Assembly (NCBI RefSeq): GCF_000383855.1
Contig: NZ_KB912877.1
Location: 3,822,718-3,886,717, forward strand
Direction of reading: 5' to 3'
DNA length: 64,000 nucleotides
Source: Methylobacter marinus A45
GTDB lineage: Bacteria; Pseudomonadota; Gammaproteobacteria; Methylococcales; Methylomonadaceae
Shown: one piece after another, positions 36,116-44,785 of the stretch
Layout of the letters: each line of letters opens with the position of its first letter
Numbering within the stretch: position 1 is the first letter of the stretch
The notes under the pieces: generated by a model
The model's database searches: none
The model's input: only the letters and a program-made list of their open reading frames with translations
What the model was told of the DNA's origin: nothing
Translations under genes and position numbers: made by a program

Positions 36116-36159
36116 CGTGGGAGCGATCCCTAGATCGCGACGTGGGCGTCGCTCCCACG
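36116..36159. repeat. REP-like palindrome at early operon end
   Basis: CGTGGGAGCGATCC and GGCGTCGCTCCCACG are inverted arms around TAGATCGCGACGT. It overlaps the last codons of the preceding gene so that its C terminus (GRGSDAHVAI) is encoded by the repeat. Similar to the palindrome upstream of ackA. Confidence 0.7.
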
Positions 36160-36723
36160 GCCTGCCTGCCGCTCCTGCCTGATCTGGCCTTCTAGTTTAT
36201 TGATCTGCTCCAGCAGCGCCTCGTCGCCGCTGGCCGCGTGGAGTTGCCTGATGCCGTTCAGTTCGCCCATCAGGCGTGTTAAAACGTGGTTCTTCTCGCC
36301 CTGTTTAACGCGCTCATCCGGCGCATAATCCAGAAAGCGTTTTTCAAACAGCCAGCCCTGGGCCATCTTGCGCACCTGGCCGGGTGCCAGCTGTTTGCCG
36401 GCTTCCTTCCTGGCCGCATCGACGATCTGCTGGTATTGCTCATCGGTCAGATCGCCGAGCTGGTGCCAGCGCATCGCGGCCTCATTGCGGCCCTGTTTGT
36501 AGCCGAAGGCGAGCCAGAATGCAGAGAACCACTTGCGCTGCCTGTCGCTCAATTCCCGGTACCAGTCCTTGCCGGCCTGCGGCTTGCTCTCAACCGGCTG
36601 GCCATAACCGTGCCGGGTCAGGGCATCCCACAGATCCTCGGCGTAGCGTATCGCATCGGGCAGTTTGGGCGGTTCCGGCAAGCTGCGGACGATCACGGCC
36701 TGGATGAAACGTTTCTTGCTCAT
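36130..36723 (-). CDS. Early-region protein, unknown
   Basis: 197 residues from ATG 36723 (MSKKRFIQAVIVRSLPEPPKL), with an ATGA overlap with the previous gene. Helical throughout with a tryptophan-rich middle (WYRELSDRQRKWFSAFWLAFGYKQ) and basic C-terminal half. Its last residues are encoded by a REP-like palindrome. Last gene of the early transcript. Function unknown. Confidence 0.7.
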   Translation of the reverse strand: MSKKRFIQAVIVRSLPEPPKLPDAIRYAEDLWDALTRHGYGQPVESKPQAGKDWYRELSDRQRKWFSAFWLAFGYKQGRNEAAMRWHQLGDLTDEQYQQIVDAARKEAGKQLAPGQVRKMAQGWLFEKRFLDYAPDERVKQGEKNHVLTRLMGELNGIRQLHAASGDEALLEQINKLEGQIRQERQAGRGSDAHVAI

Positions 36724-37148
36724 TTTGGAATCCCTCGCCATACATAATCGCCCCCATCTTCTCTTATGGCGGGTTCGCTATCTTTGCACGGGCATTGATA
36801 GCCCGATAAGCGATCGGCAACAGGCCTCCAGAAGTTCCTGACTTTACCGTCAGGCACGTGATTATCTTCCTCTGCGTCTTCTAAATTGAACTGTTTTAAT
36901 ACCCATTTAGCCTCTTGCATCGTGCATCGCTGGCCACGCTTACTGATGCTGATATGGTATTCGGGGCCAATATGTTCGGCTCCTGGCTCGGCTTGCGCAA
37001 CTTCAACAGCCGATATCGCACAAAGCCCAGATTCAATATGTTGGAACGCTACACCATCGAATCCCATTGTTATCCACTGTGGAATAGGCGGCATCTTTAC
37101 CCAGCCGGTTCCGGCTGGTTCTTTTGGTGAGATTATTGTGTGCTTCAT
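36720..37148 (-). CDS. Early-region protein, unknown
   Basis: 142 residues (MKHTIISPKEPAGTGWVKMPPIPQWI). Patterns HISISKRGQRCTMQEAKWVLKQFNLEDAEEDNHVP and FWRPVADRLSGYQCPCKDSE include two closely spaced cysteines. ATGA-type overlaps with both neighbours place it in the early operon. DUF7694-like by weak resemblance only. Confidence 0.68.
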   Translation of the reverse strand: MKHTIISPKEPAGTGWVKMPPIPQWITMGFDGVAFQHIESGLCAISAVEVAQAEPGAEHIGPEYHISISKRGQRCTMQEAKWVLKQFNLEDAEEDNHVPDGKVRNFWRPVADRLSGYQCPCKDSEPAIREDGGDYVWRGIPK

Positions 37149-37639
37149 ACGCTGGCGACCTCCGGCGCGGCGTCTCGTTGCAGCGGTTCCATGGCTTTTT
37201 TATAAGCTTCGTAATCAATGATTTCTATCGATTGATTATGCTTTTTAATATGGGCGATAAAGGCGCCGGCCGTGCTGAAATGGGGCGAGACAAACAGATA
37301 TTTATCATAAATGCCACGTTTCTTGCAGTCCCGTTTGCCGAAAATGCGTTCGTCGGCTCTGACTTGCTTGGCGGAATACATGGCTTTGCGTCTGAGCGCA
37401 TAAAACCGCCGGGCGATCTCGGGCATCTGGTCTATTTCGTTTTCCTGGCCATGCCATAAATCATTGCCGCGTATGTATCCATTGACATAGACGGTGATAA
37501 CCAGGCGCATCTTATGTTGCTGGACGGATGCGGCGACTTTATAGCCGTCGATTAAGAAGTAAACATTGCTATAGGGCAATCTCAGATTCAATTTGACATC
37601 GTCCCATTGCTCTTTGGTTGGTTTTGATATGGTTGCCAT
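37145..37639 (-). CDS. Early-region protein, unknown
   Basis: 164 residues (MATISKPTKEQWDDVKLNLRLPYSNVYF). Beta-strand rich N terminus (KMRLVITVYVNGYIRGNDLW) and basic Lys/Arg-rich middle (RKAMYSAKQVRADERIFGKRDCKKRG) suggest nucleic acid or protein binding. Shares one base with the next gene. No family recognised. Confidence 0.7.
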   Translation of the reverse strand: MATISKPTKEQWDDVKLNLRLPYSNVYFLIDGYKVAASVQQHKMRLVITVYVNGYIRGNDLWHGQENEIDQMPEIARRFYALRRKAMYSAKQVRADERIFGKRDCKKRGIYDKYLFVSPHFSTAGAFIAHIKKHNQSIEIIDYEAYKKAMEPLQRDAAPEVASV

Positions 37640-37872
37640 CAGTGCGCCCTCCTGGAACCGTTCAAAGGTTTCACGTCATACTCGACGCCATTAGTGACAT
37701 CGTCGCTGGCAGCTTGCAAAAACCCCAACATGAACTCATCGCCACTTATCTGCCGCAATGCCAAAATCACCATAGTGGTTATTAATGTCAGGTGCTCTGC
37801 CATGTCTTCTTTAGTTAATGCTTGATTAAATATGCCATTTAAAGCGGCTTCTGTTTCAGGTCTCATTATCAT
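37639..37872 (-). CDS. Small early protein, unknown
   Basis: 77 residues (MIMRPETEAALNGIFNQALTKEDMAEHL). Mostly helical with a hydrophobic stretch (LTLITTMVILALRQI) that might be amphipathic rather than membrane. Between GemA and the previous unknown gene in coupled order. Confidence 0.68.
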   Translation of the reverse strand: MIMRPETEAALNGIFNQALTKEDMAEHLTLITTMVILALRQISGDEFMLGFLQAASDDVTNGVEYDVKPLNGSRRAH

Positions 37873-38333
37873 CTCGCCTCCCGCCCTTCACGCTCGGCAT
37901 TCTTCATCAACGCCGCAATAATCCCGGCCAACTCCCGCCCGTCGCAGAACTCCAGCCGATCCTTTTTATACATGTGCCGGGCCATGGCGCCGGCGTACTC
38001 ATACGGCCGCCCGGCATCGGCCAGCAGCGCCTCGATCTTGCGCAGCTGGCCGGCGCGCTCCGTGCCGCTGCCGATCGAATGCGGCCGTCGCCCGGCGCGT
38101 TTGGGGCTGGTAAAGCGGGCGCCGGCGCGCTCCAGGTGTGCAACAACTTTACTGATGCCTTCCGGTGTTAAATCCTTGGCCGATTTAACGCCGCCGATGG
38201 TCAGCAGCATGGCGCGATAGGTGTCGTCATCCATGCCCAGCTGCTGCTTGCCGATATGGATTTTGCCCACGGCGGCCCGGCGGCGGGCGTCGTGTTTGGG
38301 GTTTTTATAGTCTCTGTTTCTGATGATAGCCAT
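37869..38333 (-). CDS. GemA/Mu gp16-family regulatory protein
   Basis: 154 residues. The start MAIIRNRDYKNPKHDARRRA, then KIHIGKQQLGMDDDTYRAML, is the hallmark of the gp16/GemA (DUF1018) family, early Mu proteins that modulate host functions such as DNA gyrase and cell division. The C-terminal EALLADAGRPYEYAGAMARHM block is also conserved. Confidence 0.9.
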   Translation of the reverse strand: MAIIRNRDYKNPKHDARRRAAVGKIHIGKQQLGMDDDTYRAMLLTIGGVKSAKDLTPEGISKVVAHLERAGARFTSPKRAGRRPHSIGSGTERAGQLRKIEALLADAGRPYEYAGAMARHMYKKDRLEFCDGRELAGIIAALMKNAEREGREAR

Positions 38334-38397
38334 TGTACTGCTCGCTTTTTTGATTGACGCCAGGCGGCCGCGATCGGGCCGCCCGTGCGGGGAGGGT

Positions 38398-38952
38398 TTA
38401 GTAAAACTGCCGACCGCTGCCGGACAGCGAGGCCAGTGACGGGCGCTCCGGCCCCGAGTGCACGTCCAGATCCCGGCGCGGCGCTTCGCGCTCGCACGGC
38501 GCCTCTTTCACATGCACGCACTGGGTTGCGGCCTGGTTGCGCTGCGCCCGGCGGCACCGGCGCCAGTGCTGCTTTCTGATGGCTAACGGCGCATAGGCGC
38601 CACGGATGAACGCCAGGGCCAGTTCCTGATCCAGATGCGGGTGGCCGATCAGGCGGGTCTGGCGCCGGTCATGCGAGGATGAATAGCGCTGGGAATAGAT
38701 GGGCATCTTTTTCAGATCGTTTTTAGCCAGCCAGTCCTCGACGGCGGTGCGGTCATATAAGAGCTCCCGACTCTGTTTGCCGACCGGCTGCGGAAATTTC
38801 AGCCGGACAAGGGTCGCGGCCATCATAACTTTGTACTTCGGTACGCAGGCCATTTCGGCGATCTGTTGCCGGGTGACGGTTTCAAAGAGCGGCGTTTTTA
38901 AATCGACGATACGGTCCAGCAACAGCTCTCGGTTCTGTGTGTTTGTTGACAT
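38398..38952 (-). CDS. Early DNA-binding protein, excisionase-like HTH
   Basis: 184 residues from ATG 38952. N-terminal winged-helix segment (TRQQIAEMACVPKYKVMMAATL, then RELLYDRTAVEDWLAK) like MerR/excisionase domains. The C-terminal half is Arg/Cys-rich (HWRRCRRAQRNQAATQCVHV) and of low complexity. Possible regulator of early genes. Confidence 0.7.
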   Translation of the reverse strand: MSTNTQNRELLLDRIVDLKTPLFETVTRQQIAEMACVPKYKVMMAATLVRLKFPQPVGKQSRELLYDRTAVEDWLAKNDLKKMPIYSQRYSSSHDRRQTRLIGHPHLDQELALAFIRGAYAPLAIRKQHWRRCRRAQRNQAATQCVHVKEAPCEREAPRRDLDVHSGPERPSLASLSGSGRQFY

Positions 38953-38956
38953 AGGA

Positions 38957-39196
38957 TCAATCCTCTTCGGTTTCTGGATGCTTAAACTCAAGCCAATCGG
39001 CATAATTATCGGAACTGAAGGTGGCGTAAACGCCGCCGGCGTCTTCTTCCAGCGTCAGCCAGCCTTTTCTTTCCAAGGATCTGGCGGTGCGTAATGAATG
39101 ATCAGCAAAAAAAACATTACCCACCGGGACTCGACCAGTTGGAAAGACATCCTCAAGATCGCTTAAGAGCGCTTTTTGATGTTGGGTTAATCTCAT
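38957..39196 (-). CDS. Small early protein, winged-helix-like
   Basis: 79 residues (MRLTQHQKALLSDLEDVFPTGRVP). The pattern SLRTARSLERKGWLTLEEDAGGVYATF suggests a small winged-helix fold. Follows the DUF3164 gene by 2 bp. No family name. Confidence 0.68.
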   Translation of the reverse strand: MRLTQHQKALLSDLEDVFPTGRVPVGNVFFADHSLRTARSLERKGWLTLEEDAGGVYATFSSDNYADWLEFKHPETEED

Positions 39197-39198
39197 GA

Positions 39199-39828
39199 CT
39201 ATAACCCCGCGATATCCATGGCGATTTGCTGATATTTGTCAGACTCGCCGACGCGCTCGTACAGGCGCAGATACTGGCTGGTTGCCGTGATCTGGATGCT
39301 GTCCTTCAAGGCTTCCATGGCCTGCCGCCATTTTGCGTCCTCGATCTTCAGGCGCATCAGGCCGAAAATGCGCGCGGTGTTGATGTTGCCCTGCTTGTCG
39401 GTCTGGAAAGCATGCTCGACCAGCGCCTTGATATTGGCGTTGCTGTCGGCGGTCCATTCGTGGATACACTCGTCGATCAATTGCTTCGCGATGTGCAGGC
39501 GTTCGTCGAAGTTCAGCGAATCGCTGACGGCCACAATCACTTTATATTTTCCGTCGTAGCTGACCAGCGACAGGTTGCCTTTCTTGCCGCCCAGCGTAGT
39601 CTGGTACTGCTCGGCCGCGATCGCCAGAAATGCGGCGATATCGTCCATGGCCTGGCGTTTGAAGTTTTTCATCTGCGCCTGGACGCTGCGGGCCTTGTCG
39701 ATGATCGTCGCGACGGTGTCGTCTCGCAGCAGATCCAGCGGCTGAATGGCGGAGACCGGCACCAGGCGGCCGTAAGAATCGGCGCGGTAGCCGGGAGGGA
39801 AGGGCGTGTTCAGTTGTTTTGTACTCAT
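39199..39828 (-). CDS. DUF3164-family early phage protein
   Basis: 209 residues. The start QLNTPFPPGYRADSYGRLVP and the ITATSQYLRLYERVGESDKYQQI end are characteristic of DUF3164, a family in Mu-like phages often mislabelled sulfate transporter. Probably involved in early replication or host takeover; function undetermined. Confidence 0.88.
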   Translation of the reverse strand: MSTKQLNTPFPPGYRADSYGRLVPVSAIQPLDLLRDDTVATIIDKARSVQAQMKNFKRQAMDDIAAFLAIAAEQYQTTLGGKKGNLSLVSYDGKYKVIVAVSDSLNFDERLHIAKQLIDECIHEWTADSNANIKALVEHAFQTDKQGNINTARIFGLMRLKIEDAKWRQAMEALKDSIQITATSQYLRLYERVGESDKYQQIAMDIAGL

Positions 39829-39891
39829 GGTGTTACCTAAATCAAATGCGTCAAGGTGCCCATGCCGTCGGCCGGCATGGGCGGGTGGGTG

Positions 39892-40209
39892 TTAGTGCAG
39901 CGCTTTACGGCTCAGCGTGCGCCAGGGCCGGCGCGACTGCCAGCGGCTCGGTTTCATGGCCGGCGCCACCTGCGGCCGGTGCCACTCGACCTGAACGCCG
40001 TCGATGACCGTGCCATACGTCCGGTAATGGCTGCGGCCGTCAAAGCCCTGGCCCTTGTAGCACGATGTCAGCTGCCGGGTGGCCTGCGTGGCCAGTACCG
40101 TGATGCAGGGCGCGTCGCCGAAGCGCGCGGTCACGATGGTAAAGCCCAGGGCGATCAGTTTTTCGGCCACCTGGGCGACTTGGCCGGGGTTCTGTTCATG
40201 AGGCATCAT
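39892..40209 (-). CDS. Early-region protein, unknown
   Basis: 105 residues (MMPHEQNPGQVAQVAEKLIALGFTIVTA). Alpha/beta pattern in the first half, then basic and Trp-rich C terminus (RPWRTLSRKALH). Starts over the stop of the adjacent 54-residue gene. Unknown function. Confidence 0.65.
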   Translation of the reverse strand: MMPHEQNPGQVAQVAEKLIALGFTIVTARFGDAPCITVLATQATRQLTSCYKGQGFDGRSHYRTYGTVIDGVQVEWHRPQVAPAMKPSRWQSRRPWRTLSRKALH

Positions 40210-40370
40210 AAAACCCCCTTGTTGAACAGGTCGCGAGCCGTGCGGCGGCGGGTTTTCCAGCGGCGTTTGTCTTGCAGGGTTTCAAAAATCCCCGTGCAGC
40301 GATCCAGGAACAGGTCCAGGCTGGCGCGGCGGCCGGCGTGTTTCAGCAGTTCGTTATGCGGTCTGATCAT
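40206..40370 (-). CDS. Small basic early protein
   Basis: 54 residues (MIRPHNELLKHAGRRASLDLFLDR...), ending in a basic stretch. ATGA-style overlap with the 105-residue gene. Predicted helical. Likely a DNA- or protein-binding micro-protein; no family recognised. Confidence 0.65.
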   Translation of the reverse strand: MIRPHNELLKHAGRRASLDLFLDRCTGIFETLQDKRRWKTRRRTARDLFNKGVL

Positions 40371-40372
40371 CG

Positions 40373-40624
40373 TTAAAACTCCTGTACGCTATAGCCGGCC
40401 AGGCTGGGCAGTTCGCGCGGCATGGGCCGAACGGTAAAGGTTGGCGCGTCGCCGCTGATGTCCATGTCGACCACTTCAAAGCCTTGGCAGGCCAGTTTGC
40501 TGACGTGTTCGGCGAGTTCCGCCAATTGAGTGCTATCTGGTTGTGTCATTGGATTCGCTCCCACTTGTAGTGCCGGGGTGGCGCGCCGGATGCGCGCCGT
40601 CAGGTTGTTTAAAAACGTGTTCAT
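40373..40624 (-). CDS. Early-region protein, unknown
   Basis: 83 residues from ATG 40624; Met26 at 40549 is an alternative start (MTQPDSTQLAELAEHVSKLACQG). A short alpha/beta pattern follows (FEVVDMDISGDAPTFTVRPMP). It has the same theme as the 105-residue gene (VAEKLIALGFTIVTARFGDAP...), so the two may be distant paralogues. Confidence 0.65.
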   Translation of the reverse strand: MNTFLNNLTARIRRATPALQVGANPMTQPDSTQLAELAEHVSKLACQGFEVVDMDISGDAPTFTVRPMPRELPSLAGYSVQEF

Positions 40625-40791
40625 GCATCCTCCTCGTCATCGGTTTCGGGGCCGAAATTCAGCGTGATCTGGGTGTCGGGCCGGACGACGACCGTCATTA
40701 AATACGCGGAGTTGCCGCCAGGGGCCGGGAGGCGCTCCAAAGAGCGCATTTCAACAAAGCCCGGCTGGTTTTGGTCGTATTGCACGCTCAT
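40621..40791 (-). CDS. Small acidic early protein
   Basis: 56 residues (MSVQYDQNQPGFVEMRSLER...), C terminus TDDEEDA. ATGA overlap to next. A beta strand pair (AYLMTVVVRPDTQITLNFG) is visible. Unknown. Confidence 0.65.
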   Translation of the reverse strand: MSVQYDQNQPGFVEMRSLERLPAPGGNSAYLMTVVVRPDTQITLNFGPETDDEEDA

Positions 40792-41039
40792 GATTTCCGC
40801 CCTTCGGCGATGCCGGCAGCAATGTTCAGCAGGGCGGCCAGTTTTTCGGCCTGGTGCGCGTCCAGCGCGATAGTCTCCCGGCTGTGCTCGCTCTCAATGC
40901 TCAACAAAATGGTATCAATGTCGTTTCTAGGCTCAATGGACACGTCGGCATCGTCGGTCGAGATGCGCATCAAATAGTCTTTCATCATCGTATTTACCCC
41001 CCTCGGGTTGGTCTTCATTAGTTTGATTGGCTTTTTCAT
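40788..41039 (-). CDS. Early-region protein, unknown
   Basis: 83 residues from ATG 41039, which overlaps the preceding stop (ATGA). The N terminus MKKPIKLMKTNPRGVNTMMK is basic and the second half is acidic (LLSIESEHSRETIALDAHQAEKLAALLNI). A shorter start at 40988 is possible. Unknown. Confidence 0.65.
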   Translation of the reverse strand: MKKPIKLMKTNPRGVNTMMKDYLMRISTDDADVSIEPRNDIDTILLSIESEHSRETIALDAHQAEKLAALLNIAAGIAEGRKS

Positions 41040-41344
41040 TTGTGCGGGCACCGCTGGCAAGCCTCCCACCAGGCCAGTTTGCTGGCGCCGCCGAAGGGCT
41101 TGGGGCCTCTGGAGCGGGTTTCGCATTCGCCGCGCTCGATCGTCCGGCCCACGTGCGGGCAGGACACGACATCGACGAACACGCGGGCGAATTTGTCTAA
41201 CACATTGCCGGGTTCGCCGGGATAATTGCCGGTACAGACCGAGCGGACCGTCGGCTCGGATACGCCCAGCGCCACGGCCAGGGCCTTGGTGCCTATTTCG
41301 TCTCGCTTGGCCTTCATCAAGGCCAGTAAATCCTGTTCGTTCAT
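41036..41344 (-). CDS. HTH regulator with Cys-rich C terminus
   Basis: 102 residues. Helix-turn-helix ALAVALGVSEPTVRSVCTGNYPG near 21-43, like Cro/XRE or LacI-type domains, followed by a C-terminal CPHVGRTIERGECETRSRG and CQRCPHK block that could bind zinc. Located just after the MuB-associated winged-helix gene; presumably regulates early transcription. Confidence 0.75.
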   Translation of the reverse strand: MNEQDLLALMKAKRDEIGTKALAVALGVSEPTVRSVCTGNYPGEPGNVLDKFARVFVDVVSCPHVGRTIERGECETRSRGPKPFGGASKLAWWEACQRCPHK

Positions 41345-41670
41345 AACTCTTCCTCTGCGTTTGGGTCGTAGATCGCTTGCTTGCGAATGACCGGAGCCTT
41401 AGGCCCCAGATCGTTCACCAGCGTGTAGCGGTAAACGCCGTTGCTTGTCAGCTTGCCGTCGTCAATCCGCTCGCGTTCCAATATGCCGGCATGTGATAAA
41501 CGTCTTAAGTATTTGATTAAATTACTGTCTGGGCGTTTGTATTTGCCGTCATTCAAGGTCAGCAACAATTCCTGCAAAGTGGCTGACCGGTTCTTTCGGA
41601 GCATCCACCACGCTCGGGCGCGCAGCCCTTGGGTCCTGGTGCGTGGTGCGATCTGGCCGGCTTTCATCAA
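41341..41670 (-). CDS. Winged-helix early regulator
   Basis: 109 residues. The RKNRSATLQELLLTLNDGKY helix-turn-helix, LIKYLRRLSHAGILERERID and a strand pair SNGVYRYTLVNDLG form a winged helix. ATGA overlap with muB and with the XRE-like gene. Probably regulatory or a replication accessory. Confidence 0.75.
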   Translation of the reverse strand: MMKAGQIAPRTRTQGLRARAWWMLRKNRSATLQELLLTLNDGKYKRPDSNLIKYLRRLSHAGILERERIDDGKLTSNGVYRYTLVNDLGPKAPVIRKQAIYDPNAEEEL

Positions 41671-42401
41671 ACATTGCCCCCCTTACGCAAGGCCTTCATG
41701 GCGTCTTCGCACAGCATGTATCCCTTCACGTCGGCAATCGTCAGCGCGTCTTTGCCCAGTCGGTCGGCCAGCGCCTCCAGCGTCGCGCAGGCGGACGTCA
41801 GGAGCCGGTAACGGCCGCGCGACTGCTGCAAGGCCAGTTCGGCGATGCCGTCATCAATGCCCACCTCGCACAGTTGATTCAGGTACAGCTTGCAGTCGTT
41901 CAGCGTCGCCGGCGTAAACTCCACCAGGGCGCTGATGCGGGTCGCGATGTGCGCCAGGCGGTGCTCGCCAAAGCGGTGCCGCTCGGACGTATGGCAGACC
42001 AGAATCATCAGGCTGCCGGCCTGTTCGCAGATGCGCCGCAGGTACTCGATGCACTCGGCTTTTTTGTCCAGGCCGTGCTGCGCCTCGTCCAGGATGATGG
42101 TCTGGCGACGCTGCACGAACAGTTCCTGGATGGCCTTTTGCTGGGCAAAGCGCGAACCGCCCGCGCAGCCCAATTCATACGCGATCAGCTCACGCAGGTA
42201 CGCCACGCTCATGCCCGGCAGGCCCTCGATATGGATGGCGTTGCGCTCGCTGCCGAAGTGATCGACGAAGCGGCTTTTGCCGGTGCCTGGCTCCCCGGCC
42301 AGCAGAATGATCTTGGCCTCGCGGGCCGCCCCGTTCTCGACCGCCATAATGGAAGCCAGGCCGCGATCATGATTGGAAGTTTTGACGTATTGCAATTTCA
42401 T
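41667..42401 (-). CDS. MuB-like AAA ATPase, transposition target selection
   Basis: 244 residues. Walker A GEPGTGKS (36-43), Walker B TIILDEAQHG (Asp105/Glu106), sensor-like ILVCHTSE. ATP-dependent DNA-binding protein that delivers target DNA to the transposase and confers target immunity in Mu. Shorter than Mu B (312 aa), lacking its N-terminal HTH domain, as in B3-like phages. Follows the transposase gene by 77 bp. Confidence 0.9.
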   Translation of the reverse strand: MKLQYVKTSNHDRGLASIMAVENGAAREAKIILLAGEPGTGKSRFVDHFGSERNAIHIEGLPGMSVAYLRELIAYELGCAGGSRFAQQKAIQELFVQRRQTIILDEAQHGLDKKAECIEYLRRICEQAGSLMILVCHTSERHRFGEHRLAHIATRISALVEFTPATLNDCKLYLNQLCEVGIDDGIAELALQQSRGRYRLLTSACATLEALADRLGKDALTIADVKGYMLCEDAMKALRKGGNV

Positions 42402-42478
42402 TGATATATTCCTTCACTTATTGTTTTTGAGTGCCCATCATCTGGGCGGTTAATTGGCGGTCCCCACAAGGCCGCCGG

Positions 42479-44545
42479 TTAGCTTTCTCCGGTCTTCTCC
42501 CCATATAAAAAGTTGATGGTGTCGACGAAGCTTTTCGGCTCGTCGGGTTCTTCTCTGTTAAATTCCGCATCGATCACGACCCGCTTTAACGGCTCGGCGG
42601 TCTCGGCCGGCGTAAATTCCACGCGTTTCAGCGGTTCATGCTCAATGACCTCGCCCGGCGTGCGCGCGACGATCGTCTGGCGTTTCTTCTCCAGTCGCTG
42701 CAAGGCGGCCTTGGCCCGTTTTTCCTCGTCTGCCTGCTGGGCCGTTACCGCCATGTAGCGGGTCGCCTCGACAAACTCGGCCACGCAGATCGGCGCGCCC
42801 TTCATATCCTTGACCCAGACCTGCCGGTAATCGGCGATGTCATAAGCGACAATGACCTGCTTGCCGTTCCAGTGGCTCAGAATGTCCGGGTTGCGGTAGC
42901 GCATGCCGCCCCAGGGCGTCACCGTCTCGCGCGTGACTTTCACAACAACATGCGGCCTGAACGCGTCGATCATCTCCTGATCGTCCAGCGCCACCGGCTC
43001 CCAGCCGTCCGCGATGAACGCGTTCAGGGCCTCGCGTGGCGTCTGGTGCCGTCTTTTGCCGGTTTCGCTGTCGAATATTTTTTTCAGCGAGCGGTGCGGC
43101 CGGTCGTTGTACTCATGGCAGATCTGCACGATCCAGGCGCAGGCCTCGTCGAAACTCGCAAAGACATGGCCTTTGCCCATGGCTTCAATCTCGCGCTTTT
43201 TCTTTTCCCGCAAGGCCAGATCGCCGCTGTTGGCTGCCTTGACCATCTGCGCGGTCAGTTTCTTGACCCGCTTGAAGGTCAGGTCGTCCATGCGTTTTTT
43301 ATTCTGGTACGTCGCCAGCTCGCGCGAGCGCTTGTCCAGATAGCTGGTATTGAAGTTTTCCGGGGTGCCGTTCGCCTGGCTGTTGCCGACCTCCGCCGGA
43401 TGCGTCCAGGTAAAACCGAGCCGCTCTTCCAGTGAGTGCAGCGCCTTGGTGAACCGGTCGGAACCCCTGACCACCTTGGTGCTGTCCGTTTGCAGCCGGG
43501 CCGGAACCCCCAGCTCGCGCACAAAGTTTTCCAGGCCCTTGGCGATGACCGTGGCGTTTTCCGTCAGGCTGATGCCGGGGGTCGTGACGTAGCGCGTGGC
43601 GATGTCGCGAAAATGCCAGACTTCATAGGTCACGAACTCCCCGGTCACCGGATGCGGCGCCGAAAAGTGCGTGTTCCAGCCGTCGGCGTGCACCAATGAA
43701 GCCGGCGCCAGGCCTTCGGCGGTCCGATGCTGATAGAACCGGTGCGCCCGCAGCTGCGAGCCGGAATAGCGGCCGTTTAACAGGTCCTTCTGGCTGAACT
43801 TGTCACGAAACCAGGCGCACATGGCGTCATAGCCCGGTGCATCGGCGCCCAGCTGTGCCTCAAGCTGCGCATGCACCCAGGTGCGGTCCGGTCCTTGGGG
43901 CCGTTGCATCAAGGCCACGGCCAGCGTATGCCATGCCTTGATCGAGAGGTCCTTCTCGCGCTTCATCGGCGCGTAATGGCCGCGCTTTTTGAAGTTGCCC
44001 CGCCATTTCATATAGGTGTTGCGGTTCAGCCGGTTGCTGCTGCGGCGCTTTTCCCAGGCGTGCTCATACGACCAGCGCAGGGTGGGAGCCAGACGGTCGG
44101 CGTCGTATTCCTGATTCAGGAAGGTTAACGCCTTGGCCGTTGACAAGCCGCTGCCGTTTACGAAATCGACGATATTGCTGATCGCGCGATGGATCGTTAA
44201 CTGTGCCGACGACAGCGGCGGCAGCTCGCTGCCGGGCAGCGTCAGGTCTCTGCGGGCGGTCGTCACGATGGCCGGGGCCTGTGGTTCGGCGCTGATCGCC
44301 TCGGGCGGCGCGACTTCCGGTTCGGCTGCCGCGCCGGATCTGGCGTCCAGTCGCTGGTTCATGACCGCCAGGCGGACGTCACTGGGTAAATCGGCCAGGG
44401 CGTACTCCTTTATATGATTGCCTGCTGCTGGCTTTTCCGTATATTTCCAGTCGCCCGCTTTTGCCATGCGCGAAATCGTGCTTTTGCTTTTACCGATCGC
44501 ATCCTTTATCTCATCCAATGTGGCCGGCCTATTGATATTGCTCAT
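42479..44545 (-). CDS. MuA-like DDE transposase
   Basis: 688 residues. N-terminal HTH DNA-binding domain (MSNINRPATLDEIKDAIGKSKSTISRMAKA), internal MuA-type domain, and a catalytic core. Candidate acids are Asp288 (LVHADGW), Asp354 (RLQTDSTK) and Glu396 (NGTPENF), with the usual order and spacing of rve-type DDE. A Mu-C-like domain (WGGMRYRNPDILSHWNGKQVIVAYD) follows. Cuts and joins prophage ends for integration and replicative transposition. Overlaps the 69-residue gene by ATGA. Confidence 0.93.
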   Translation of the reverse strand: MSNINRPATLDEIKDAIGKSKSTISRMAKAGDWKYTEKPAAGNHIKEYALADLPSDVRLAVMNQRLDARSGAAAEPEVAPPEAISAEPQAPAIVTTARRDLTLPGSELPPLSSAQLTIHRAISNIVDFVNGSGLSTAKALTFLNQEYDADRLAPTLRWSYEHAWEKRRSSNRLNRNTYMKWRGNFKKRGHYAPMKREKDLSIKAWHTLAVALMQRPQGPDRTWVHAQLEAQLGADAPGYDAMCAWFRDKFSQKDLLNGRYSGSQLRAHRFYQHRTAEGLAPASLVHADGWNTHFSAPHPVTGEFVTYEVWHFRDIATRYVTTPGISLTENATVIAKGLENFVRELGVPARLQTDSTKVVRGSDRFTKALHSLEERLGFTWTHPAEVGNSQANGTPENFNTSYLDKRSRELATYQNKKRMDDLTFKRVKKLTAQMVKAANSGDLALREKKKREIEAMGKGHVFASFDEACAWIVQICHEYNDRPHRSLKKIFDSETGKRRHQTPREALNAFIADGWEPVALDDQEMIDAFRPHVVVKVTRETVTPWGGMRYRNPDILSHWNGKQVIVAYDIADYRQVWVKDMKGAPICVAEFVEATRYMAVTAQQADEEKRAKAALQRLEKKRQTIVARTPGEVIEHEPLKRVEFTPAETAEPLKRVVIDAEFNREEPDEPKSFVDTINFLYGEKTGES

Positions 44546-44751
44546 GACTGAACGCCTGCGTTATCGGCGACCGTAACGACCACGGCATCACTCTCTTCGG
44601 TCGTCTGGCCGCCATCAGGCCGGCAAACCCATCGCCATTGCTTGGCCGCTCTCTCGGCCCGTTGCGCTGTTTGATAGCGACGGTTTAATAATCGAGTGAA
44701 GCTTTTTTCAGGGTGCGTATAACTGATATAGTGCTGTTCTATTGCATACAT
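44542..44751 (-). CDS. Small protein between Ner and transposase
   Basis: 69 residues from ATG 44751 (MYAIEQHYISYTHPEKSFTRLLNRRYQ). Start chosen because a GAGGGCAG ribosome-binding-like site lies just upstream and because upstream in-frame starts run into the ner gene. Basic in the middle (RRYQTAQRAERAAKQWRWVC). Unknown function in the early operon. Confidence 0.65.
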   Translation of the reverse strand: MYAIEQHYISYTHPEKSFTRLLNRRYQTAQRAERAAKQWRWVCRPDGGQTTEESDAVVVTVADNAGVQS

Positions 44752-44785
44752 AGTTTCTGCCCTCAATGAATTGTCCACGGCTCCG

